52,692 nucleotides of DNA from Desulfocurvus sp. (lineage in GTDB: Bacteria; Desulfobacterota; Desulfovibrionia; Desulfovibrionales; Desulfovibrionaceae), in the NCBI GenBank assembly GCA_020692325.1, contig JAIMKR010000001.1:1-52692 (forward strand), written 5' to 3'. Each line of letters starts with the position of its first letter. Within the stretch, counting starts at the first letter, position 1. The position numbers and the translations under genes are program-made. This document shows, piece by piece, positions 25,502 to 33,975 of this stretch. Below the pieces are notes generated by a model that was given only the letters and a program-made list of their open reading frames with translations, had not been told where the DNA came from and did no database searches.

Positions 25502-26530
25502 ATGCATATTCCTGACGGGTACCTAAGCCCCTCCACGTGTGCGGCTTTTGCCGTCATCATGATCCCGGCGTGGTCCATTGCGGCCAGAAATGTCAAGAAA
25601 TGGGTCAAATCGAAGTACATCCCCCTCATGGCCATCGGGGCCGCGTTCTCCTTCACCATCATGATGTACAATGTGCCCATTCCCGACGGCACGACGGCGC
25701 ACGCCGTCGGCGGCGGCCTTCTGGCCATAGTCCTGGGGCCGTGGGCGGCGATGATCTGCGTGACCGTCGCTCTGGCCATCCAGGCGCTTTTGTTCGGCGA
25801 CGGCGGCGTGCTGACATTCACCGCCAACTGCTTCAACATGGCGCTGGTTCTTCCGAGCGTCTCTTACCTTATATATAAGCTCATCAGCCAGAGGACGGAG
25901 CTGACCTCCCCGCGGCGGTGGATCGGCGCGGCAGTGGGTTCCTACATCGGTCTCAACCTCGCAGCCTGCTGCGCGGGCTTGGAGTTCGGCCTCCAGCCCC
26001 TGCTTTTCCATACGGCGCAGAACGTGCCTCTTTACTGCCCCTATCCGCTGACCGTCGCGCTCCCCTCCATGCTCTTCGCGCATATCATCCTGGCCGGACC
26101 GGTCGAGGCCGTCGTCACGGCCCTGGTCGTCCGCTACCTGCAGGCGTACAAGAGCGACCTCCTGGACATGCGGACTCTGGCGACCGTCCCCAACGACGCC
26201 TCCCCGGCCCCGCTCAGCTCCCGCAAAATGTGGTGGGCCCTGGGCGTCCTGATTCTTCTCTCCCCGCTCGGTCTGCTCGCCCAGGGAACGGCCTGGGGTG
26301 AATGGGGCGGCGACGAGATGCAGAAGCTCCTGGGCTTCGAGCCAACGGGCATGGTGAACCTCTCCGACACTTGGTCCCATGCGCCATTCGCCGACTACTC
26401 GCTGCCCGGCTTTGACAGCTTCTGGTCTTCTGCAGTAGTGTACATTTTTTGCGCTGTGCTGGCCACGGCCATCATCAGCCTGTTGACCTACTTTTTCTGG
26501 AAATTCCAAAAATCCGAAAGCAAGGCCTAG
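25502..26530 (+). CDS. cbiM: Cobalt/nickel ECF transporter substrate-binding membrane component CbiM with CbiN-like extension
   Basis: A 342-residue membrane protein. It starts MHIPDGYLS, the N-terminal metal-binding hook of CbiM/NikM (the free amino group, His2 and a later His such as H68 in AHAVGGG bind Co or Ni). Core helices continue to about residue 220. The extra C-terminal ~110 residues contain two helices (about 240-262 and 308-335) with an extracytoplasmic loop between, the topology of CbiN or the PDGLE domain, so this looks like a CbiM-CbiN fusion. ATG 25502 follows GAGGAAGG by seven bases. First gene of cbiMQO. Co versus Ni cannot be decided from sequence alone. Confidence 0.92.
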   Translation: MHIPDGYLSPSTCAAFAVIMIPAWSIAARNVKKWVKSKYIPLMAIGAAFSFTIMMYNVPIPDGTTAHAVGGGLLAIVLGPWAAMICVTVALAIQALLFGDGGVLTFTANCFNMALVLPSVSYLIYKLISQRTELTSPRRWIGAAVGSYIGLNLAACCAGLEFGLQPLLFHTAQNVPLYCPYPLTVALPSMLFAHIILAGPVEAVVTALVVRYLQAYKSDLLDMRTLATVPNDASPAPLSSRKMWWALGVLILLSPLGLLAQGTAWGEWGGDEMQKLLGFEPTGMVNLSDTWSHAPFADYSLPGFDSFWSSAVVYIFCAVLATAIISLLTYFFWKFQKSESKA

Positions 26531-26537
26531 CACACAG

Positions 26538-27488
26538 ATGTCCGAAAGGCGCGCCGTTCCCCCCTGGCTGCAAGAGAAGATCTCCGCTTCGCTACCGGGG
26601 GCGGAGCGGCGGCGTTTCACTCACGTCGGCTTCATGGAAAAGACCCTGAACGCCATTACGAAGTTCATGGACGATCAGCTGTTCTCCGAGCAAATCGCCA
26701 AGGAACGGGGACTTCTGCAAACGCTTGATCCGAGGGCGAAGCTCCTCTCCGTCTTTCTCCTCATCCTCACAACAGCTCTGTTCCACCACGCCTTTCCCCT
26801 GATTCTCATGAATCTCTGGGTGTTATGGCTGGCGAAGAGTTCCGGCGTTCCCCTAAGCCTGTTCACAAAGCGGGTGTGGATCGTCGTGCCGCTATTCACC
26901 GGCATCGTGGTCCTGCCCTCCCTCTTCAACGTGGTCCGCCCGGGAACGCCGGTCTGGACGGTCTTCCGCCTGGAACATCCGGTGACTCTGCGTTACCTGA
27001 CCATCCCGGCCGACGTGGCGGTGACGCGTGAGGGGTTGGCCGCCGCCGCGCTGTTGGTGCTCCGCGCCGGAGCATCCGTGTCCCTGGCGGTGCTGCTGAC
27101 CATCACGACGCGTTGGAACACTTTGCTCAAGGCGCTTGAAGTGCTCTGCATTCCCGCCATCTTCATCGCCGTGCTGGACATGAGCTATCGCTACATTTTT
27201 CTCCTGCTGCACACGAGCAACGACATGTTCCTGGCGCGCAAGAGCCGCTTGACCGGCCGGTTGAGGCCGAAGGAGGCCCGCCGCTTCGTGGCCTCCGTCA
27301 TGGGAAATCTCTGGGGCAAAACAACCGCGCTGGGCACCGAGGTGCATGGCGCCATGCTCGCCCGCGGCTATACGGGAACGCCGAAGTCCGTTTCCCACTT
27401 CGTGATGAAGGGCAGCGACAAGGTCTGGCTGGCGCTGGTCTGCGTCGTGGCCCTGTCGCTCCTGGGGGTCGATCGTGTCATTCTCTGA
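26538..27488 (+). CDS. cbiQ: ECF transporter transmembrane component CbiQ
   Basis: A 316-residue membrane protein linking CbiM to the ATPase. After a ~60-residue hydrophilic N-terminus, LDPRAKLLSVFLLILTT (about 63-79) gives the family DPR-K motif, followed by about five to six helices. The cytoplasmic coupling region with short A-R-G-like signatures is seen as MLARGYTG (about 274-281), equivalent to the second A-R-G motif. ATG 26538 is seven bases after cbiM with a weak ribosome binding site, so translation is probably coupled. Confidence 0.9.
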   Translation: MSERRAVPPWLQEKISASLPGAERRRFTHVGFMEKTLNAITKFMDDQLFSEQIAKERGLLQTLDPRAKLLSVFLLILTTALFHHAFPLILMNLWVLWLAKSSGVPLSLFTKRVWIVVPLFTGIVVLPSLFNVVRPGTPVWTVFRLEHPVTLRYLTIPADVAVTREGLAAAALLVLRAGASVSLAVLLTITTRWNTLLKALEVLCIPAIFIAVLDMSYRYIFLLLHTSNDMFLARKSRLTGRLRPKEARRFVASVMGNLWGKTTALGTEVHGAMLARGYTGTPKSVSHFVMKGSDKVWLALVCVVALSLLGVDRVIL

Positions 27489-28290
27489 TTCCTCCGCCGA
27501 CGCTTTTTCCCTCACCAAGGTCAATTTCAGCTATCCGGGCAGCGAAGACGGCGTACGCGACCTCGATCTGACCATCCGGGAAGGTGAACGCGTGGTTCTT
27601 CTCGGCGCCAACGGCTCGGGGAAATCGACCCTGCTCAAAATCCTCGACGGTCTGCTCTTTCCGCAATCCGGCGAGATGCGTGCATTCGGACACCCTATCG
27701 ACGAAAAAGCCCTGGACGACCCGGAGTTCAACGCGGCCTTCCGGCAGCGGGTCGGCTTCGTCTTCCAGAACTCGGAGGCGCAACTCTTCTCCTCGAACGT
27801 CTGGGAGGAAATCGCCTTCGGCCCCTTGCAAATGGGGTTCTCCGTGGAGCGGACCAATGAGCGGGTCGAGGACGTCTTGGAATTTTTCGACCTCGCGTCC
27901 ATCAAGGACCGGCCGCCATTCAGACTGAGCGGTGGTGAAAAGAAGCGTGTCGCCCTGGCCGCCGTCGTGGCCGCAAACCCGACGGTGCTGCTGCTCGATG
28001 AACCGACGGTGGCCTTGGACCCGCGCACGCAGCGCTGGGTGATCGACATGCTCGTCCAGTTCGGCCACGCGGGAAAAACCCTCGTGACCGCCACCCACGA
28101 TCTGGACATCATCGGAGAGATCGCCGACCGCGTGCTGGTTTTCGGCGAGGACCACCATCTGGTGGCCGAGGGAAAGCCCGAGGAAATCCTTTTGGACAGG
28201 GATCTGCTCCTGCACGTGAACCTGATCGACCCCCGCTATCATGAGCACGTTTACGCCGGCGGCCACCGCACGCACCACAGCCACGATTGA
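27475..28290 (+). CDS. cbiO: ECF transporter ATPase CbiO with histidine-rich tail
   Basis: A 271-residue ABC ATPase powering the CbiMQ metal transporter. Walker A is GANGSGKSTLL (about 39-49), the Q-loop VFQNSEAQLFS near 95-105, the signature LSGGEKKRVALA near 142-153, Walker B VLLLDEPTVALDP near 162-174 and the switch ATHD near 203. The last residues HEHVYAGGHRTHHSHD hold six histidines, probably able to bind metal. The start is GTG 27475, overlapping the end of cbiQ by 14 bases, with GGGGG upstream. Confidence 0.95.
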   Translation: MSFSDSSADAFSLTKVNFSYPGSEDGVRDLDLTIREGERVVLLGANGSGKSTLLKILDGLLFPQSGEMRAFGHPIDEKALDDPEFNAAFRQRVGFVFQNSEAQLFSSNVWEEIAFGPLQMGFSVERTNERVEDVLEFFDLASIKDRPPFRLSGGEKKRVALAAVVAANPTVLLLDEPTVALDPRTQRWVIDMLVQFGHAGKTLVTATHDLDIIGEIADRVLVFGEDHHLVAEGKPEEILLDRDLLLHVNLIDPRYHEHVYAGGHRTHHSHD

Positions 28291-28350
28291 CCTCCGCGGG
28301 GGGAAAAGCCGCCACGGCCGCAGACGGACCGTGCGTTGTTTCGTCCTCGA

Positions 28351-28374
28351 GCCGCTCCCAGCTTCCGGAGCGGC
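28351..28374 (+). terminator. Hairpin after cbiO without T tract
   Basis: GCCGCTCC (28351-28358) and GGAGCGGC (28367-28374) form a perfect 8-bp stem with an eight-base loop. No T run follows, so termination, if any, would be weak or factor-dependent. Confidence 0.35.
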
Positions 28375-28404
28375 AGCACTGAGGCGGACGGGCGGCAGAG
28401 GCTG

Positions 28405-28432
28405 TTGACAGGGCCTTCGGGCTGGGCATAAT
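28405..28432 (+). promoter_or_regulatory. Sigma-70-type promoter of the DHH phosphoesterase gene
   Basis: TTGACA (28405-28410) is followed after 16 bases by CATAAT (28427-28432), 47 bases ahead of the start codon. Confidence 0.7.
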
Positions 28433-28478
28433 GGAAAGAACATCGGATCCAAGCCCACCATAAGCCAAAGGATCGCCC

Positions 28479-29396
28479 ATGCGTCTTGTCACCCGCTCCG
28501 ATTTCGATGGTCTGGCCTGTTCGGTACTGCTCAAGGAACTCGGCGTCATCGATGACTACCTGTTCGCGCACCCGAAGGATCTGCAGGACGGGCTCATCGA
28601 CGTGACGGAAAACGACGTGCTGGCGAACGTTCCCTACGTTCCCGGCTGCGGCATGTGGTTTGACCACCACACCAGCGAAGTCCTGCGCATCGGCTCGGAA
28701 GTGCCGGTGGAGGGCGCGAGCAAGCCACTGCGCAGCTGCGCCCGGGTCATTTGGGAATATTACGGCGGCGAGGCCAAGCTGCCCCGGCACCTGCTCTCCC
28801 TCGTGGAGGCGGTGGACAAGGTGGACAGCGCCAACCTGACGGCGCAGGAGATCGCCGAGCCCAAGGGCTGGATACTGCTCGGCTTCATCATGGACCCGCG
28901 CACTGGGCTGGGCCGCTTCAAGCACTTCCACGTAAGCAACTACCAGCTCATGCTGGACATGATCGACTACTGCCGCACAATGAAGGCCGAGGACATCCTC
29001 AAGTTGCACGACGTGGACGAGCGCGTGCTGGTTTACAAGGAGCAGTCGCGCCTGTTCGTGGATATGCTGCGCCGCGCCTCGAAGGCCCGCGGGAACCTTG
29101 TCATCACCGACCTGCGCGATGAGGACATCGTTTACGCCGGCAACCGCTTCCTCATCTACACGCTGTTTTTGCGCTGCAACATCAGCATGCAGGTCATGTG
29201 GGGCGTGCGGCGGCAGAACGTGGTCATCACCGCCGGGCACAGCATCCTTAAGCGCAACTGCAAGACCAACGTCGGCCAGCTCATGCTCGAATACGGCGGT
29301 GGCGGGCACGACCGCGTGGGCACCTGCCAAGTGCCCGTCGAGCAGGCCAACGAGATTGTCGATGCGCTCGCCGAGCGCATTATCGCCGCGGGCTGA
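28479..29396 (+). CDS. DHH/DHHA1-family phosphoesterase
   Basis: A 305-residue protein with the DHH motifs: RSDFDGLAC (6-14), WFDHHTSE (about 60-67) and VDKVDSAN around 112-119, and a C-terminal DHHA1 domain with GGGGHDRVGTCQV near 272-284. Such Mn-dependent enzymes cleave phosphoesters in substrates such as short RNA, pAp, cyclic dinucleotide products or polyphosphate; related proteins are often annotated as exopolyphosphatase-like. Which substrate is used cannot be read. ATG 28479 follows AAAGGAT. It has its own promoter and appears to be a single gene. Confidence 0.85.
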   Translation: MRLVTRSDFDGLACSVLLKELGVIDDYLFAHPKDLQDGLIDVTENDVLANVPYVPGCGMWFDHHTSEVLRIGSEVPVEGASKPLRSCARVIWEYYGGEAKLPRHLLSLVEAVDKVDSANLTAQEIAEPKGWILLGFIMDPRTGLGRFKHFHVSNYQLMLDMIDYCRTMKAEDILKLHDVDERVLVYKEQSRLFVDMLRRASKARGNLVITDLRDEDIVYAGNRFLIYTLFLRCNISMQVMWGVRRQNVVITAGHSILKRNCKTNVGQLMLEYGGGGHDRVGTCQVPVEQANEIVDALAERIIAAG

Positions 29397-29402
29397 TCCG
29401 GC

Positions 29403-30167
29403 TTACAAGTCCTCCAGCATCCGACGAACGCGCTCCTCGTGGGCGGCGTAGAACGTCTTGGCGAAGGCGGCCAGCTTCTCCGACACGGCCTCGGGAGCCG
29501 GCAGGTCCGGCGCGCGCCACAGCTTGAGTGCAGCGAAATCGACGGGCGGGTACGTGAGCCCCTTGTCCAGGCTGTCCGCGCCGAGGACGTTGGTGATGGC
29601 CCCCTGCCCCGGCTGCTCCTGCAGGGAGATACTGCGGGCGTACTGCAACACCGAGGAGGGCGTCATCTCCGCGTTGAGTTTGCCGATGCGCTCATTGAGG
29701 GCGCGGCACGCCTCCTCGGCCATGGCGTAGTTCACGCTCAGACGCTTGCGGCCCTTGTGCTCGGGGTCATCCGTATACTCACCGCGCATGTACACGCCAC
29801 AGGCGTGAAACACCTCGGCGTAGGCCACCCGCACGGTTTTGACGTAGCGGGACGAGGGAAACAACGCGAAGGGCAGGCTCCCCGGCTTCCACGAGCGTGA
29901 ACCGGACTGGTCCCGCGCCTCGGGAAACCCCAGGGGCAGTCCCAACGCGGCGAAGAGTTCGGCCTCGCCCTTCGCGCCAAGTACGAGCGAACGCAGGAAG
30001 AACACCCGCGCATAGACCTTGGCCGTCCGCTGCCGCAACTCGTCCACGAGCGCGCGGAAGGCGTCCATGCGGTCGTCGAGCTCCTTGCGCGCGCCGAAGA
30101 ATGTGCTCGCCATCTCGGTGAGCACCTCCTGTTCCAGGGCGTCGGCCAACGTATCGTACCGATCCAA
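29403..30167 (-). CDS. Protein of unknown function, helical
   Basis: A protein of about 254 residues that I do not recognise. It is soluble, charged and predicted mainly helical, with segments such as LDDRMDAFRALVDELRQR and YAMAEEACRALNERIGKLNAEM and a conserved-looking PPVDFAALKLWRAPDLP near the C-terminus. Codon use looks like its neighbours, with GC-rich third positions, which supports it being a gene. The start is uncertain: TTG 30167 lies behind GAGGAG but with only three bases of spacing; a GTG at 30320 would add an arginine-rich stretch that does not look like protein. It converges on the DHH gene, stops six bases apart. Confidence 0.65.
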   Translation of the reverse strand: MDRYDTLADALEQEVLTEMASTFFGARKELDDRMDAFRALVDELRQRTAKVYARVFFLRSLVLGAKGEAELFAALGLPLGFPEARDQSGSRSWKPGSLPFALFPSSRYVKTVRVAYAEVFHACGVYMRGEYTDDPEHKGRKRLSVNYAMAEEACRALNERIGKLNAEMTPSSVLQYARSISLQEQPGQGAITNVLGADSLDKGLTYPPVDFAALKLWRAPDLPAPEAVSEKLAAFAKTFYAAHEERVRRMLEDL

Positions 30168-30361
30168 CGGCTCCTCGCTTTCTTTGGTGTGCCTTTTTGC
30201 ACCATACCCCTTTGCCCAAAGCCTTGCAACGCGGCCCCGGGACACCAATCGCCCGCCGGCCTTGCCCGCGCGGGCCCGAAGCGTTAGGGAGAAGCGCTGA
30301 GAAGGTCCGTGCGTCATCACGGCCGACCGCCGCGCGCCGCGGCAAACGTCAAGGAGTGCCG

Positions 30362-31453
30362 TTGCAGCCCAAGCACCTCTGTTTTTTCAACTCCAACCGC
30401 CCCTGGGGTGGCGGCGAGGAGTGGCACATGTCCAGCGCCCTCATGGCCCGCGACCACGGCTACCGCGTGAGCGTGGTGGCGGGAAGGGGCGGCGTCCTGG
30501 CCCGCAGGCTGGCCGGCGCGCCAGGCATCGAGCTGCTCACGCCCAGCCTAGGCGGCATGTCCTTCCTGAACCCCGTGGTCATGACGCAGCTGACGCGCTT
30601 CTTCCGTCGCGAGGCCGTGGACGCGGTGCTCCTATGCCTGCCGCGCGACGTGAAGGCCGGCGGCGTGGCGGCCAAGATCGCCGGCGTGCCGGACATCATC
30701 TACCGCCGGGGCATCGCAGTGCCCGTGCGCGACCGCTGGAGCAACAGACTGCTGTACGGCCGCGTCGTCACCAAGCTCATCGTGAACTCGCGCGAGACCG
30801 GGCGCTGCGTGCTGGCCGAAAACGCGCGGCTCATCGAGCCCGAACGCATCCACCTCATCTACAACGGCTTCGACGTGGCCGCCTTCGACGCGCGGGAGAG
30901 CGCACCCACGCCACGCCGCTCCGGCGAGATCGTCATCGGCAACGCCGGCCGGCTGACGCGACAAAAGGGACAGCATCTGCTGCTGGAGGCCGCGGCCCTG
31001 CTGCGTCAACGCGGCGCGCCGCCTTTCCGTGTGCGCATCGCCGGCATCGGCGAGCTGGAGGACGAGCTCAAAAATCAGGCGGGGAGCCTCGGTCTGGATG
31101 ACGTGGTGGAATTCGTCGGCTTCGTGGAAGACATGAAGGCCTTCCAGCAGGGCATCGACATTTTCGCCCTGCCCTCGCTGTGGGAGGGCTTCGGGTTCGT
31201 GCTGGCCGAGGCCATGTGCCTGTCCCGGCCCGTGGCCGCGTTCGACGTGAGCAGCATCCCCGAGGTGGTGGAACATGGCGTGACCGGCCTGCTCAGTCCC
31301 CCCACGGCCGAGGGGCTGGCCGACAACCTGCTCCGGCTGCTGTGCGACGCCCCCCTGCGCGACCGGCTGGGGGCAGCCGGCCGGCTGAGGCTCATGGAGC
31401 GCTTCGACGTTCGACGCACCTTCGCCGCCCTCGAGGACTGCCTGCGCGCCTGA
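30362..31453 (+). CDS. Glycosyltransferase family 4-type (GT-B fold)
   Basis: A 363-residue glycosyltransferase. The N-terminal acceptor domain begins FFNSNRPWGGGEEWHM (7-22), with the glycine loop typical of GT-B enzymes. The C-terminal nucleotide-sugar domain has GNAGRLTRQKGQHLLLEAA (about 200-218), and the E-x7-E segment EGFGFVLAEAM near 279-289 followed by PVAAFDVSSIPEVVEHGVTGLL. It probably adds a sugar to lipopolysaccharide or another surface glycan; substrate not readable. The start is TTG at 30362, five bases after AAGGAG; the family's N-terminus begins just there. Confidence 0.87.
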   Translation: MQPKHLCFFNSNRPWGGGEEWHMSSALMARDHGYRVSVVAGRGGVLARRLAGAPGIELLTPSLGGMSFLNPVVMTQLTRFFRREAVDAVLLCLPRDVKAGGVAAKIAGVPDIIYRRGIAVPVRDRWSNRLLYGRVVTKLIVNSRETGRCVLAENARLIEPERIHLIYNGFDVAAFDARESAPTPRRSGEIVIGNAGRLTRQKGQHLLLEAAALLRQRGAPPFRVRIAGIGELEDELKNQAGSLGLDDVVEFVGFVEDMKAFQQGIDIFALPSLWEGFGFVLAEAMCLSRPVAAFDVSSIPEVVEHGVTGLLSPPTAEGLADNLLRLLCDAPLRDRLGAAGRLRLMERFDVRRTFAALEDCLRA

Positions 31454-31501
31454 GTCGCGTCAGAAAAATTCGCCCTCATGTGATTTTTGTTGCGATTCTT
31501 G

Positions 31502-31530
31502 TTGACAAGGAAGACAGGGCGGGGGTAAAC
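31502..31530 (+). promoter_or_regulatory. Possible promoter of the tRNA-Pro gene
   Basis: TTGACA (31502-31507) is followed after 16-17 bases by a poor -10 match (GGTAAA/GTAAAC, 31524-31530). The position, about 20 bases ahead of the tRNA, is suitable. Confidence 0.45.
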
Positions 31531-31548
31531 GTCCACCTCGCAAGTCGT

Positions 31549-31625
31549 CGGGATGTAGCGCAGACTGGTAGCGCACCTGAATGGGGTTCAGGGGGCCGGA
31601 GGTTCAAATCCTCTCATCCCGACCA
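31549..31625 (+). tRNA. tRNA-Pro (anticodon GGG)
   Basis: A 77-nt cloverleaf. The acceptor CGGGATG (31549-31555) pairs with CATCCCG before A-CCA, which is encoded (ends 31625). The D arm is GCGC...GCGC, the anticodon stem CCTGA/TCAGG encloses the loop ATGGGGT with anticodon GGG, and the T arm has GGTTCAAATCC. The C1-G72 pair and overall sequence match bacterial tRNA-Pro. It reads CCC and CCT codons. Confidence 0.96.
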
Positions 31626-31635
31626 TCGACGACTC

Positions 31636-31669
31636 AGCGGGTTACGGCCAACGCCGTAACCCGCTTTTT
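31636..31669 (+). terminator. Intrinsic terminator of tRNA-Pro
   Basis: AGCGGGTTACGG (31636-31647) pairs perfectly with CCGTAACCCGCT (31654-31665) around a six-base loop and runs into TTTTT, ten bases after the tRNA. Confidence 0.93.
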
Positions 31670-32301
31670 CATTTGTCCACACACATCCCGCCTTACAAAT
31701 GAACCAGGACTTCTCCGTATGATACGCGGAGGCTACCCCGACAACCTCCCCGGGCAGCCCCCCGTCGCCACCAGCGGGGATGAGCGCGTTCCGTGGCTTA
31801 CGGCGCACCCCGCCTCACCGCGCGCGACCTCTGATTTTGGGCGAGGGCGGACGGCTCGACGCTCTCCACTGCCCACAGGGAGAGTTCTCGACCAAAGACT
31901 CCCGCCCAGACTGCGCCTCCCTTAACGCTCCACGCGCCGCGCGGATTCTGGAGCGCGCCAAGCGGCACAGCCAGTCACGATTCTCCGGTGCGTTTTCAAA
32001 CCGCCCTCCATTCCGGGACGAGGGACCGGCGAAGAGTCGGCATGTCCGTCGAACGGACTCCCGCCGACACGTCGGAGGCACGCGGGCACCACGCTTCAGC
32101 TTGGCGCACCGGTTGATCCAGGCGTCCTCCAAGTCGCCGAGCCTTCGCTCCACGCTCCAGCAGTCCGAACAAAGTGTCGCACCATGAGCACGGCCGCCCC
32201 TTCACCGTCCGACGATTCGGGCCGGGTGATTCTGGCAACGGTGTCGATCCGCTCAATTCCGAGAATAACTGGAGCGAGAGAAGGCGTCGGTCACGCCGGA
32301 A
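31670..32301. other. Long GC-rich region without a supported gene
   Basis: About 630 bases. Several open frames exist on both strands, but their conceptual products are rich in Arg, Ser and Pro, lack ribosome binding sites and match no family. A CGCTCC...GGAGCG hairpin lies near 31926-31953. It may hold a decayed gene or an unrecognised RNA. Confidence 0.4.
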
Positions 32302-32640
32302 TTATCGGTCCCGCCGGTCCGCCGCGCGCAGCAACAGGCCGCAGGCCACGGCGGAGACGAGCCCGAGCGCCACGGCGAGAGCCGGCCGGCCCCACAACGC
32401 GCCGAGACGCTCGCGCAGCTCCACAGCGAACACGGCCGACTTCCCGCCGACATACTCCAGCGAACGCAGATACGAACGCGAGTCCTCCGGCCGCACGGGC
32501 GAGAGCTCACCGCCATCGCTCATGTAACCGATGGCGTCGCCGGAAACGTCGGGCGCGGTGAGGTACAAGGCCACGGCGCAGGTCAGGCCGCAAAGCAGCA
32601 CGCAGACGGCGCAGAGGCGCAGAACAACAGGCCGCGTCAT
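32302..32640 (-). CDS. Small two-helix membrane protein coupled to the MFS gene
   Basis: A 112-residue protein with an N-terminal hydrophobic helix (VVLRLCAVCVLLCGLTCAVAL, residues ~4-25), a polar segment of about 55 residues, and a second helix (LAVALGLVSAVACGLLL, about 89-105) ending in a basic tail. The topology suggests an extracytoplasmic polar loop. Its ATG (32640-32638) overlaps the stop of the preceding MFS gene in an ATGA junction, so the two proteins are made together. I do not recognise the family; an accessory subunit of the transporter is a guess. Confidence 0.65.
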   Translation of the reverse strand: MTRPVVLRLCAVCVLLCGLTCAVALYLTAPDVSGDAIGYMSDGGELSPVRPEDSRSYLRSLEYVGGKSAVFAVELRERLGALWGRPALAVALGLVSAVACGLLLRAADRRDR

Positions 32641-33878
32641 ATGGTCAGCAGCCTGCGGCCAAAGAGTCCCAGCACCACGACGACCGTCGCGCCGCCCACG
32701 GCCACGGTCATCGGCGCGCCGAAAAGATGCGCCATGCCGCCCGCATACAACGCCCCGAAGGGGGCCATGCCCATGAACATCATGGAGTACAGCGCCATGA
32801 CGCGGCCGCGCAGCTCGTCCGGGCAGATGGTCTGCAACATGGTGTTGGCCGCGGCCATGCTCACGATCATGCAAAAGCCCACCGGCACCAACAACGCCAC
32901 GGAAAGCCAGAAGCTGGAGGACAGCGCGAACAGGATGAGCGTGCCCCCGAAGCAAAGCACGCCGAAGTAGGCGAAACGCCCAATGCCCCGGCTCTCCTGC
33001 CGGGATGCCAGCACCAGCGCGCCCATCAGGCTGCCGCAACCCGTGGCGGCCATGAGCGCGCCCAGGCCGCGCGGTCCGCTGTGCAGAATCTCCTCCGCGA
33101 ACACGGGCATGAGCACCACATACGACATGCCGATGACGCTCGACACAGCGAGAAGTCCCAGGATGGTGCGCACCTCGCGCGTGCGCCAGGCGTAGACGAA
33201 GCCCTCGCGCAGGCGGTCGCCCATGGACCCTGTCACGGCGATGGTCTTGCGCGCGGGCCCCCCCATGCGCAGCAGGCAGTAGATCACCGCCAGATAGCTG
33301 ATGGCGTTGATGGCGAAACACCAGCCCTCGCCCACGGCGGCCAGCAGCACGCCGGCCACGGACGGGCCGAGGATGCGCGCGGAGTTGAACATGGAGGAGT
33401 TCAACGCGATGGCGTTGTGCAGATCCTCCTTGCCCACCAGCTCCACGACGAAGGCCTGCCGCGTGGGAATGTCCACGGCGTTCACCACGCCAAGCGCGGC
33501 GGCCAGGGCGACGATCTCCCACACCTGAACGTGGCCGGCCAGCGTGAGCCAGGCCAGCAACGCGGCCTGGATCATCGAGGCCGCCTGCGTGCCGATGATC
33601 ACGGAGCGGCGATTGAGTCTGTCGGCCAGGACGCCGCCGAAAATGGCGAGGAGGAACACCGGGAACTGCCCAGCGAAACCGACCAGTCCGAGGTTCAGGC
33701 TGGAGCTCGTGAGCCGGTACACCAGCCAGGACTGCGCGGTCTGCTGCATCCACGTGCCGATGAGCGAAATGAGCTGCCCGGAGAAGAACAGACTGTAGTC
33801 GCGATGGTGAAAGGAGCGGGCCAGATCCCTAAGACGGGACCTGACCTCGCTGGTGGAATCGGAAAACGAGGTGGGCAT
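32637..33878 (-). CDS. MFS transporter, EntS/MFS_3-like
   Basis: A 413-residue permease with twelve hydrophobic segments. The N-terminus ...RDYSLFFSGQLISLIGTWMQQTAQSWLVYRLT and FGGVLADRLNRRSVIIGTQ are characteristic of the MFS_3 group that includes the enterobactin exporter EntS and many efflux pumps; CPDELRGRVMALYSMMFMGMAPFGALYAG in the second half is also a group signature. Substrate unknown. ATG 33878 follows GGAGG. The small membrane protein downstream is translationally coupled. Confidence 0.88.
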   Translation of the reverse strand: MPTSFSDSTSEVRSRLRDLARSFHHRDYSLFFSGQLISLIGTWMQQTAQSWLVYRLTSSSLNLGLVGFAGQFPVFLLAIFGGVLADRLNRRSVIIGTQAASMIQAALLAWLTLAGHVQVWEIVALAAALGVVNAVDIPTRQAFVVELVGKEDLHNAIALNSSMFNSARILGPSVAGVLLAAVGEGWCFAINAISYLAVIYCLLRMGGPARKTIAVTGSMGDRLREGFVYAWRTREVRTILGLLAVSSVIGMSYVVLMPVFAEEILHSGPRGLGALMAATGCGSLMGALVLASRQESRGIGRFAYFGVLCFGGTLILFALSSSFWLSVALLVPVGFCMIVSMAAANTMLQTICPDELRGRVMALYSMMFMGMAPFGALYAGGMAHLFGAPMTVAVGGATVVVVLGLFGRRLLTI

Positions 33879-33975
33879 TCATCCTCCATGGTCGCGCCAC
33901 CCCGACGCGGCAAAGGGCATTCTCGCCGAAGTCGCCCCCCTTTGTCCATGGCCCCGCCCCCATCCGCCCGGAGCG

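Noticed and set aside
30168-30320. N-terminal extension of the unknown protein to GTG 30320
   Set aside because: The added residues are Arg/Gly-rich without protein character and would reach close to the divergent glycosyltransferase gene's ribosome binding site.
31780-32256. Open frames of 86-135 codons after tRNA-Pro
   Set aside because: Compositionally noise-like and unsupported by start signals; reported instead as a region without a supported gene.
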